DNA of 64,000 nucleotides from Dicyema japonicum (lineage: Eukaryota; Dicyemida; Rhombozoa; Dicyemidae): contig RDEW01000007.1 in assembly GCA_011109175.1 (NCBI GenBank), positions 247,712 through 311,711 of the forward strand. The letters run 5' to 3'. The notes beneath the pieces are model-generated. The model made no database searches, was not told the DNA's origin, and was given only the letters and a program-made list of their open reading frames with translations. Shown here one piece after another: positions 9,943 through 20,896 of the stretch (positions within the stretch are counted from its first letter, which is position 1; each line of letters begins with the position of its first letter). The translations under genes and the position numbers were made by a program.

Positions 9943-11571
9943 GCCATCGCGGCCCACTTTGAGAAGCTTTTCAACATCAAAACCATAGCAATCCACCCAT
10001 TTGATGGAAGGCCAAGACCCCTTAAGATACCAATCACGCCGAGGAAATCAAAACGGCCTGCCGAAAACTCAAGAATAACAGAAGCCCCGGACCAGATGCG
10101 ATAAACCCAGAACTACTGAAATACGGCCTGACCTCCTTTTTGAAAAAAATCGCTACACTACTAAATGAAATGTTTTCAACTAACTCAACTCTACCTCTGG
10201 GTACGGGACTACTAATCCCCATACAAAAACTAACAAAAACAGAGGACCGCTCGAAAATTTGCGACCCATCATACTACTAAATTCATTACGCAAAGTCTTG
10301 GCAAACATTGTGCATTGAACGAATAAAAGGACCTGCTTACAAATACCTACCAGATAGTCAAAGTGGTTTTCGAGAAGGGAGATCCACAGCTGATGCAGTC
10401 TGGAGTCACAGATGGAGGTGTGCAACATATCAAAGATACCGTAACGCCACCAATATTTTGGGAATTGACCTATCAAGAGCTTTTGATACGGTTAACAGGA
10501 ACAAATTAATGGGGGTACTGGGCGGATTTCTTGATGAATCGAGTCTAAGGATGATCCGAATTCTACTTTCTAACACTGAGCTCCTTGTGAGAGTCGGAAA
10601 AAACCTATTCAAGAAAATTTGAAACGAATACGGGCACTCCACAAGGAGACTCTCTTTCTCCTCTACTATTCACAATTTATTTGGAAGCCGCTATGAGGGA
10701 ACTTAGACCGTCATACCAAGGAAAGACGGAAGAAGTAATCTACGCGGACGATGTAGACCTAATTTCTGAAGACAAAGAGGTCCTGGAAACCTATTAGAAA
10801 AAGCACCAGATGTACTAGGGAAATGGTTTCTTACTGTGAACAGAGAAAAAACAGAACTCACAGAGATAAGAAGGATGAGTAACGTCCTAGAAGAGAAGTG
10901 GCGACAAGTAAAGAAACTCGGTTCACTTATGGGAGATAGCGAAGATATTTTACGTAGGAAAACTCTAGCAATGCTGCGTTATATAAACTGAAGAATTTAT
11001 GGCTCAATCAAAAAGGCATCGACACAAAAATGAGAATCCTACTATACGACTCATTCATAAAACCCGTACTTTTATATAACGCTGGAACTTGGGCGACCTC
11101 ATCAGCGGATATGAAAAAACTAGACTCGTTCCACAGAGGTCAACTGAGAAAAATAACAGGAACTACTTGGCCTACGAGAATATATCTAGGAATGCTTTAT
11201 ATAAGAGATGCAGCACTAGACCTATCAGCTTAGAAGTACTGGAATCCCGATGGAGGCTCTTCGGACACGTGCTGAGGATGGAATTAACTTCCCCACCGAA
11301 CATATCTATGGAAACATACTATGTTAGTGAAGAAGGCGCTATCGGGAAGACAAGAACAACACTGCCAATAGTCTTACAAAAAGACCTGGTCAGTATAAAA
11401 AAAAACCTAACAAATGCCGACGACCTGGACAGCATGAGAGCCTTGGCTAGGAACAGGGGAGCATGGAAAAGGATGACATCTAACCTTGTTTTCTTTTGCT
11501 GCACATGCGGGGCTATAATTAGTATGGCTCTTGTGAAGTGCTTAAATAAATAAAAATAATAATAAATAATT
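9943..11571 (+). mobile_element. RTE/R4-like LINE, 5'-truncated, datable insertion
   Basis: RT-encoding element with, in order, QSGFREGRSTADAVWSHRW, NILGIDLSRAFDTVNR, GDSLSPLLFTIYLEAAMREL, EVIYADDVDLISE, KPVLLYNAGTWATS, a WRLFGHVLRM C-terminus and RARNRGAW-type residues, then a GCGGGGCTATAATTAG-type tail and A/T-rich repeats. Frame breaks at 10620, 10797 and near 11230. The boundaries come from the homologous unoccupied site at about 18596 in the duplicate block. No target-site duplication longer than about 2 bp is visible. 10312-10496 is nearly identical to 39195-39363. Confidence 0.85.
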
Positions 11572-11759
11572 TCTTTTAATTTTAACAGCACGGCTTTAGT
11601 GATTTTGAATGTCTCAATTTAGGGGTCATATCAGAGATCTTATCGAATATTTAAAAAATTAAACAGATCTTTTGTGGAATTGATCCTGAGGCTCAAAAGA
11701 AACGGAGTGTACGTGAAAAGGCCTCACATTTTTATGTTTAGAAACGATAAGTTTAATTC

Positions 11760-14700
11760 TGACTAAAATTTAGACTTTTCTTGAAAGAAAAGACAAAAAG
11801 TTGAAATCTGGTTGGAGTGAAACTAACTACACTAGTTGGTGAAAGGTGCCGAATGTGGGAGTCGTTAAGCTCCTGTGAGGCATAGGTACTCTGGCTACCT
11901 TGCCAAAAGGAAGATTTATTAAATGCGGAAAATCTCACTTGTTGCTAGGATTCAAAAATGAGGACGACGCTTCTGCTTTCGAAGTGAGGTCAATACTAAG
12001 GTACCTTTAGGGCTCGGGGGCACATAACATGTCACGGGTCATTCCTAAGGCTTTGGATTCAATAGTGCTAGTCTTCGGAGTCCTTCTGGACTTCGTAGAT
12101 GATAATGTAGTCGAACACAGCAAGAAGGATTCTACAAGCGGGGGGAGGAGAATACAGACCATGAAGGTTTGGCTTCGCTCTGGAGTAGAGGTAGAGAGTA
12201 TTTGCCTCGAGAAATTACGCACTGGTTACTAGGTTTGGTGTGGCCCGAGATCGACCGGTAGCAACCCAGTGCTACAAATGCCAGGGATTCGGCCACACCA
12301 GCTCCCGATGCACTTATAAAGAGAAGTGCCTAAATTTCGAGAGTCCACATTCCCGGAAGGCCTGTCAATATAGAGTCAGGTCCCTCATGTGTGTGAACTG
12401 TGGCGTGGAAGGACACAGGGCAAGCCATACCATGTGCCCCTGTATCAAATGGCAACGGAAGAGGTACCACAGGGGAGAAGGCAGGCGCCCTCCTCCGGAG
12501 TGACCTGCGATGTAAGCCCTGTTCACCTGCGTGGTAAGTCGATACTGTAGCAGCACAGGTTCAACGTTTCCTAACGCGCGTAGGGACATTGCGCTCTGCG
12601 ATAGGAAGGTAAATACTCCGAAGTGATGTTGCGCATCATTTTGGTTAATGCTATGTCCCTCCGGAGAAGAAAGAAGGCTATCGAGGATCTTCTGGACTTA
12701 CTGGAGGTCGATCTTGGTCCTCAACCAGAACAAATGTAGGGATACGGCTGCTGCAGACTTTAAAGGCTATACTAGTTGTCATCTCTTGTGGAATGACACA
12801 CATCGAGGTTCGGGCACTAGTATCTAGGGGAGAACGAGTCTAGCAGCAGTCGTCCAAGGTTTTTCTCAGTGCCCCCATCGCGAGCTCTTATTTACACGCG
12901 TTAGGCTGTCTAGTTTATTGTAGTCATAGGGGCAATGTATGTTAAGCAGTTGGGTTGTGTAAGGAGCACATTAAAACTGCATTCGACATCCCCATTGTGT
13001 TATTTTTGGCGATCTGAATGCTAACATTCGGATTTTGGCTGTGTTAGTAACAATAGGGCTGGATCTGCACTCCGAGACCTAGCGTGGGATCTTGGGCTCT
13101 CAGTAACTACATCGACCGACCCCAACCACAAGGACACACGAGGAGAAGACTACTTGGGTATGGCCGTAGCCACCCCATCATTAATTGGTATGTTTTCTGT
13201 AACTCGCGTTCTTAACGACATTAGAAGCCATCACCGTCCACTTCTAACAGAGTTTCACGAACCTGTTCGTTCTCAGCCCCAATTGGCTATGAATTGGGAT
13301 CTGCCATTTGGATAACGTGGATTCGTTCATGGATAGAAAACACCTTTCTCTCAAAGGGCAAATTTGTAGTGAAGAGGATGTGGAAGAATTGGATGCCACC
13401 TTGGATGGTGTCCTTGAAGAATACATGCGGACTAACATCCGGTTACGTCCGCATGGTGAAGACTTCGCACGGATTCCAGGCCTGATTTTGAGCAAAATAA
13501 CACTTAGAAAGAGGTACCTGCGATACCGTGCGAAATGCACTTATGAGGAGAACAGGATCTTCTATCAGAGGAAGGCGAAAACGTTGAGAAGGGAAATCAG
13601 GAAGGCGCTCGTTGACTTCTAGAGCAACAAATGGAGGAAATCTTGCGAGAAGGTGAACCCGGCATGGACAGACAGATGTAGTCAACTGAAGAGCCTGTCG
13701 GGGAGAGGGGAAAGAGTCTGCGCGTACCTGTGTCTGCGTTGGTTCTAAAACCTGACCCGCTGAAATAGCGAGCATCTTTGCAGGTAGCTTTGGGCAGTAC
13801 TGCAGTTCGACCGGAGAAATTCGTCGAAATGTCTGCTGCCAAAGTATGAGGACGTCATCTCTACGGAGAGGCGCAAGCGGAGCTACTCTCGGGGAATCCG
13901 AACATGACATTAATAACTGAGGAGGAGGTCCGGGCCGCGATCATAAAATCGAAGAACAACGCAACGGGCCAGGACAAGATTTCCATGGCCCTTTTCAAGA
14001 AAGGACCTGCAAGTCTCGTGACTTTGGTAAGGTTGTTCAAAGGTAGCTTACAGGTTGGGTTACCTTCCTAGGCGTTGAAAGAAAGCAGAACTGGTTTTTA
14101 TAAGGAAACCAGGAAAACCTCCTGAAGACCCTAGTAGCTACCGCCCTATAAGCTTGTTACCTGCCGTTGCTAAAATCTTAGAGTGAGTGATACACCAGAG
14201 GTTAACCCAGGAATGCATAATAAGAAACACCCTCTCGGACCTTCAGATGGGATTCCGTGAGGGGCATTCTTGTGGGGACTGCCTTTGGAGGTTGAGCTCT
14301 CAGATTCGTGAAAGGAGTAAAAAGCAGTGCACAGCCGCGCTGTTCCTGGATGTGGAAAAGGCGTTCGACTCGGTCTGGCATGACGGCCTCCGATGCGCCT
14401 TTGTAGAAGGAGGAATTTCTCTGGAACTAAGGAGCTGGTTATCAAGCTTCTTAGAGGATCGGATGAACTACGTAAGGCATAAAGGTTGCCGATCTAGTTT
14501 GTTTAGATCTAACCGGGGAGTTCCACAAGGGTCGGTTCTAAGCCCTACCCTATTCAATATATATCTGTCTACACTCCCCACCCAGCCAATGTGAGGACGG
14601 AGATGGCTGTCTATGCGGACGACATAGTACTCTGGGATCACTCGTGGAAACCAGATGTGGCGTGTCGGAGGATTCAAGTCGCTGTCAATGAAATCATACG

Positions 14701-15300
14701 CTGGTGTGGGAGCAGAGGACTCAGGCTGAGACCTGAAAAATGCAAGTTATTAGTTTTTGGCCGCCCTAAGCGGTCTAATAATTTAATACCTAGAGTAACC
14801 ATCTATGGGGTAACTATAGAGGTTACTGGGCGGACGAGCTACCTTGGAGTGACATTCAAATCCAAGTGTAGTTTCGAGGAGCACACCGCCCTCGTTAAGA
14901 GGCGGCCTGTGCAAAGACTAGGAGCGTTGAGGGCTTTTCAGCTGAGTCGTGATGTCTGGGCCAAAGTGTTCAACGTCATAGTGCTGCTTATGCTCACTTA
15001 TGGCGCGCACTCCTGGTATTGCAGCAAGGAACGCGAAAAGTGTCTCACCAACTTGAGGACGGTTTGGCGGCGGGCAATAGGGTATTCTCTAGGAATGTCT
15101 TATAGAGCGCCGCTGCCGAAAGAGGATACCCTGAAGGACCCGGAGGAAGTGATCAAAAAGATTTAAATTAAAGCTAAACAAGGAGGCACTGGGAAGACAT
15201 AGGAGATGGCACGAAAACGCTGCCGCAAGGCGGTGAAAAAGTCCTAAGTTAAGTTCTTCCCTAATTACTATCTATTTGTTTGACTAATAAAAAATTTTTC
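11760..15300 (+). mobile_element. CCHC-ORF1 / RT-ORF2 LINE with (TTCA)n tail
   Basis: ORF1 remnant about 11770-12500 ends with zinc knuckles (CYKCQGFGHTSSRC; CVNCGVEGHRASHTMCP; one Cys of the middle unit is replaced: CLNFESPHSRKAC). ORF2 remnant: endonuclease pieces about 12640-13250, then RT from about 13930 (KSKNNATGQDKISMALFKKG, YRPISLLP, QMGFREGHSCGDC, LDVEKAFDSVWHDG, GVPQGSVLSPTLFNIY, MAVYADDIVLW). RT segments at 14187-14594 and 14591-15166 are nearly continuous, separated by one frame change at about 14590. The element ends at a TTCATTCATTCA tail near 15298. Best preserved in the RT; ORF1 and endonuclease are frameshifted. Confidence 0.85.
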
Positions 15301-16351
15301 ATTCATTCATGATTTGTCGCTTCTCTGCCATTTGGCTAAGATCAAAGTGTAGTATCTGTTCTTTCCAGCTTTATATCGGGGACGCCCTTAAAAGGGGCAA
15401 GAGATAATGCTTATTTTTGTAACTTGGTGTGTGTTGCGAAGCTTGCTTCCGCCATACCGCACGTCCTCCCAGTATTGCAGTACTTCTAGGTTGGGCGCAT
15501 GGCCCCTTTCGGGGTCTCTTGAATTTCATTATGTACCATAGCGAGAGACATTTAATAGATTGAATAGCAGAGCCACTTACTCTTATTCCTTATCACTTCA
15601 CTCATTATTACTCTGTTAGCATTCAATTGAATGACCACACGACATGGCAGTTCAACAACCTGGGCGAAAGCAGAGGTAGACTCTTCATCCGAGATCTTCA
15701 TACTGTGTTTGATCTCTCGATAGCCAATATAACTGATTAGAACTAAGTCCTCGTTGTTCCTTCAATATAGCTTAAGTTTATGAGTTATGATTGAAACCCT
15801 CACTTTTTTTTCGTAATTATTGACTGATTCATAAAAACTCTAACTCTCAACAAAAGAAGTATATCCTTGTCCAAATTCTTTCCTACTCCAAATTGGAGTC
15901 CTTGGAGAATCATCTGTCTAAAGCAGCAACCATGTAATGGTAGTTAATATGATTTATGTTGATAATCATAAATATCATGAACTTAGTAGATATAAGACTT
16001 TTTTGTATTATGAATGACCACAGTTGAAAAATTCCCCAAGGTAAAAAAGAGTAATTTAACCTTTTGATGCAATTCTGGCACTATGCGCCTTCTAAGCAGG
16101 TAAATCACATGTCATGATGATAATAATGAAATGAAGGAACTGAGGAAATTTAAGAAACCCTTGACCAAGTAACCAGGAGGATCATATGCACAGATCATAG
16201 TAACCACTAATTATAAAACTTCATGAAACTCTTGGGACCGGGATAGTCTATTAAATGAAAACTAACCATGAAGTCATGGATAAATGTAGGATGTGATTTT
16301 TTAACTGAGGAGACGTAATCAACTCGTAAAATGAATTATTCCATATCACCA
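15301..16351. other. AT-rich spacer with a short LINE remnant
   Basis: About 15400-15540 contains a GC-richer stretch (CCGCACGTCCTCCCAGTATTG) similar to the 15005-15025 region of the preceding LINE, probably an older 3' fragment. The rest is AT-rich with stops in all frames; no gene seen. Confidence 0.4.
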
Positions 16352-18624
16352 GTTTGGTTAAAAAATTAAGAGTTTGAGCTGATGATTTAGCTCTATAGGA
16401 CTAAATATTTTGATATTCCTGTAACGGACGTAATCCATCTTTCATTCTGACTATGTAGTCAAATGACTGACTCGGAGACATCGATACAACATGCCCACGA
16501 AATAAAATCACACTACATCAATATTATGGGGTTCATATCCTATTAATCTTATATTTGGACAAATATTAAGGTTGACTCCAATATTTATCCTCTGTTCATA
16601 CAACTTGTTGAGACTAGGCTTTTGAATCAAGTAAAAATTGTACAGAGATTGTAGTAGTGACTACATTTTGCCCCAAATGTCCCTCCTTCAAGCCAATACA
16701 CAAACGTGTTAGGCGTAGAATCGGATGATCACAACTACATGGCCAACTTCTTTGGATCTTACAAATCAGGTATTCCAGAGATGTCGATAAGAACCACTTT
16801 TTCCCAAAAGTACATCCTCCTTTTCTGATAGCATTTGTTCCCACGAGCTACTTGTGGGTAGTTTTTATGTAGACTGGTTTCCGATCCTTCATTACCACGA
16901 GAGACTTTTCTAATGACGTCCGTTAAAATAATTTAAAAATTAATTTTTAATAAAATTATTTTTTGTAGAATTCAAAGCTAATAAATATAACAACGACTGT
17001 CTTATATTTAACTGAAAATGTTACACAAGAAAATTTATTTATTTATTATTGGAGCATTCATTTGCTGGAGGTTATTACAAATTAACAGGCCATTGAGAGT
17101 ATCGCCGGTAGTTCTGAGTCGTTTATAATATTTATCTCACTAGTTCCCGGTTATGGAGGCTCAAAATTATACGCTAAACTGAATGGTTCGAAAAGCAGAG
17201 TATCTTCTGTAAGCCAAAAACCGACAACTACCGACTATTATGGGTTTCCTTACGTGACTTCATCCCAATTTTAGAGAAATGTGCCTTTTACATTTTACGG
17301 TACGAACATTTTGCGCTACCAGACTTCGGTGAAACAATTTAACTCCCATGAATCAGTCTAGGGTAAGGATAAAGATCGGAACCTTCGGGGATTCTAATTC
17401 CGTGGAATGTCTCAATGACTCAAAATACGGTGAATTTCGCATTATTCGCAGCTTTAAAGTATACCGGCTATTTTTCTTGGATTATTGACAATTTAACAGC
17501 TTCTCTTTCATATGAAAAAAATAGGAAACTATTTGGAATTCCTTTCGACTTCAGGCTGGACCCTGGTTTTCTTGGATAAAATTAATTTGATCATTTGAGT
17601 GACGTATTTCAGCGCTTGAAAAACTTTATTGATAATAAATACGAGTCACTGGGAATTCTATTTACTCTCCTGGACCACAGTTATGGGTGCATCATCACGA
17701 CCCATTTTCTATCGATTCAGTCGGTTTCTTGGAGGAGGAAGTACATCAGAAGGTTTATTAGCATTTCGGGTCCATATAACGGTTCCATTGATTCTGTTAG
17801 AGCCATTCTTATTGGTTAGCGGGATTGTTAACTTCAGGGATCAATCTGAGAATTCCGATGAATAGAAAACTCACCAGGGACACTATTAGAACATTTCCAA
17901 ACACATTAACTCTTTTCCAGACTTTTTGAGACCCTGTTACGGTCTCGGGTGTGAAATATGGATATGATCAGTTGGATGTTATCATTAAGGTATTTATTTG
18001 TGAGAGTTTTGAATTTGAATGGGGAAGACGTAGAGGGCATGTTGGAAATAAGGAGCAAATACGAAGGCTTCTTGAGTAGTCTTCGAGTTTTTGAAGATGT
18101 TGAGCTTCACCGCTTATAATCCACTGGAATTAAAACTGATAATTCATTTTCGTTGTATTATACGTTAAACAAAGTTATGATTCGTAGAGTGACTTCCCGT
18201 CATTCCCCAAAACTGATTACACCGATGGAGACGGGACGATTGGAACATCAAGTCTGGCTGAGTGTGGCACACGACACCACTGGGCCACAGTGAAAGAATT
18301 TACCAACACGGAGCATTTCGAAATCCTCTGTGACCCGTCCGTTATTAATTATATTAACGATATATTGACTAAGACTTAAAATAAATAATTCCTTTATTCC
18401 CAACTACTGCTTTAAAATAATTCAAATTTAATATGTCACATGGGCGACTTGAAGCCTATGGGCAACTTATGGTAACTAGAGATATACCACTTAATATGAC
18501 TTTCTTGTAACTATTATAAAAACAACATTTAACTAATTCATTAATTCTAAATAAAAAATTAATCTAAACTGTATTAATTAAATGGCTAACCTGATTTCTT
18601 TTAATTTTAACAGCACGGCTTTAG
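16352..18624 (+). repeat. Segmental duplication, copy 2 (LCAT-like block, LINE-free)
   Basis: Homologous to 7700-9942 plus 11572-11605 with scattered substitutions and small indels. The downstream flank reads continuously across the point where copy 1 has a 1.6-kb LINE, so this copy keeps the pre-insertion state. Similarity stops after GGCTTTAGT in both copies (11605 and 18624). Confidence 0.87.
17018..18379 (+). pseudogene. LCAT/PLA2G15-like duplicate, decayed
   Basis: Same exon/intron layout as 8364-9725 and the same ATG context. Damage specific to this copy: a one-base deletion after KLNG (about 17187), a TGG-to-TGA stop in the exon after the second intron (about 17332), AHSYG changed to DHSYG at the nucleophile elbow (about 17673), and a stop where copy 1 has LHCLY (about 18117). 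It nonetheless retains the intact VSPVVL reading that copy 1 lost. Catalytic DGDG is partly altered nearby (TDGDGTI-like). Not expected to make an active enzyme. Confidence 0.85.
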
Positions 18625-20170
18625 TATTTCTCCTCCATAGACAAAGCTGTATACCATTTCAACAAAACTATCATTGACGGGGGAAATATTTTTATCAGAA
18701 AAGCATATATAAAAACGAAAAATTGAAATACGACTCAAAAACAAAGAAAATAATTACGGAAAGAAACAACCTTAAGAAAATGATACATCGTTCACGAGAG
18801 GTTATTAATTGAATCAGGTCACTAAACATTTTTATCACGAAAAGCACAAACAACACCCAAAGGAAGAAACTCATGCGAATCTCTGCTGCCATGAATAACC
18901 AGACCTCAATTTCCAACATGTGGAAGATGTTGAGGCATCTGAAGAACCCAGAATACGAAGATAACAAAGAACAATGCCAGCTCAATCTGAATAAATATAT
19001 GAAACATTGTATTCGAATCAGTCACATTCCTTATAAAAAGATTAACACACATACAAAAATAAAGAGAAAGCCATCCAAATGGCTATCCATCGTATGCTAA
19101 AAGGATATGCAAACGCGCTTAGGATGTTGCGTTGTGCTACAGAAAAAAAATGCGCCGAAAGTAATTTTCAAATTAATGTATAGGTTGAATTTTCTGATGG
19201 AAGAAGATGAATTTGGTGGCTAGCCATATGTGTTGGACGAAATATATAAATGAAGATGTTTATTTCTATAATTTAAGTAAATATTCTTCTACTGGTTTTT
19301 TTTAAATTATTCATTTTAACGTAATTGCCGAAAATGATACTGAGATAAAAAGTGACAATTCAGATGGTAGTTAATATTCGCAATATATAGAATAGATTTA
19401 AATTTTGCTTATATTTTCCGCCCACCAATGTGACATCTCCATATTTCCAAAAAATGATCCGGAAAATGGGAGTTCATCAATCAAAACATTCATTCAAAAT
19501 TGGAGATAAAGTAAACTCAAATTATTCTAAATTGTAGATAAGGATTCAAAAGTACTATGGTACCAATCCCTCACTTGCACACAAGAAATTTAAAGTGCAT
19601 ACGGAGAAGTTTGTAAAATAACTGCAATCCTCCCGCATTAATATGGTCAAAGTTCAAATGGTTGATGGAACCACGAATAAGACACTTATGAAAAAAATAA
19701 AATAAAATAAATTGTCCTGATTGTTCGTTAATAAAAAAACTAGTTCTTAAAAAAATTTTATAAACAGAAAAGGACTTATAACTCAGCCATACCATGATTT
19801 TTTGATGTTTAAAACAATAATATTGTAGCGAACCTTAAATTTCCTTTCAAACTGTACAGATGGAACATTCAAACAGACAGAATTTGCGAATACAAATACA
19901 TTTCTGCTATAATACATTTCTGTCTTACAAATCGACATAAATTTCTACTTTTTAATGATTTGTGAAGCATCTTGAATTTTTCCTATTTGTAAAAAATATC
20001 AATTAGAATCTTAAAAATGTTATTTTTATTTAAGAAATAGTTTTTAAAGCACAGTCTAGTACTAAAATCAAAAAGACTAAATCTGGAGAGGTCTTAAAGG
20101 AGAATTATGTTGAAAACGATGACTACCTCTGGAAAGGTTTTAAAGAATAGCTGTATTGAAAATGTTAAGG
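18625..20170. other. AT-rich region, weak LINE-like remnant
   Basis: 18640-19160 has an open stretch (NNQTSISNMWKMLRHLKNP ... KPSKWLSIV) that looks like a linker region of a degraded LINE ORF. From 19160 to 20170 the DNA is strongly AT-rich with short ORFs only. I recognise no gene. Confidence 0.35.
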
Positions 20171-20282
20171 ATATGTCTCTGAAGCCTCCTTTTGAATACT
20201 CTGGGAATGCTTTTATACAAATCACTGTTATGTCAAAATCTCCAACTTACTGTACTCGTTCGACCCGACAGGGTCTATCAGA

Positions 20283-20887
20283 TTGAGCCACAAAGGCTCC
20301 GGTATCTTCCGCCTCGAATTCATGAAGGAGGAGGACAAAAGGAACTTTTGTGAACATGTGAATGCCACTTCACCTTTTGGTCTTGGAAACCATTGTTTCA
20401 GTGAAATCCGAGTGAAACCGTCCGAAATTGTGTTGAAGAACTTGCCATTTTGGGTTGATGATAACGACCTTCATGAATTTGTAAAGAAATAGCTCCCTCT
20501 ACTACAAGTATATGTCGTTTCTACAAGGGAGATAGGAGACTCCCTTTTGCAAAAGTTCTAGTTGGATCAAGGGCGGAGGCTACATCGCTTGTCCGTCTTG
20601 GTTTCAACATTGCACACGTGCCGATTACATGTGAATGGTACAGAAGAGGTCCACCTATATGTTTCAAATGCCAACGCTATGGACACATATCTTCCTTCTG
20701 TAAGGAGAAGACAAGATGTCTCCGTTGTGCAAGGGAACACGACTTGACTGCTTGTGGAGAGACTCCTGGGAACACAATGAATTGTATAAATTGTGGCTCG
20801 TCCTCACATTGTGCCAGATATGGTGGATGCCCAGCCGCCAAGAAATCTGATCAGAGGAAGCTACTAAAGGCGATGGACAGGCGATAA
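20283..20887 (+). pseudogene. LINE ORF1: RRM-like and CCHC nucleic-acid-binding protein
   Basis: Chaperone-type ORF1 of a LINE. 20283-20492 encodes EIRVKPSEIVLKNLPFWVDD, an RRM-like ORF1 fold, ending at a TAG (20490-20492). After a frame change 20560-20887 gives a GFNIAHVPITCEWYRRG stretch, then zinc knuckles CFKCQRYGHISSFC and CINCGSSSHCARYGGCP. The stop at 20885 is followed within about 10 bases by the ORF2 start. Two lesions break it, so it is a fossil copy. Confidence 0.75.
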
Positions 20888-20896
20888 TAAGCGATA

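Larger units (their letters stand above)
7700..11605 (+). repeat. Segmental duplication, copy 1 (LCAT-like block)
   Basis: 7700-9942 and 11572-11605 align throughout with 16352-18624, covering about 650 bases of upstream sequence, the whole LCAT-like gene and its downstream AT-rich flank. Copy 1 carries a LINE (9943-11571) that copy 2 lacks. The upstream part contains one readable stretch near 8060-8180 (DAHNYMDNFFGSYKSGIPEK) that I cannot identify and that is partly conserved in both copies. Confidence 0.85.

Noticed and set aside
18695-18985. 96-residue hydrophobic - strand ORF
   Set aside because: Low-complexity, antisense to a LINE-like frame, no family motif.
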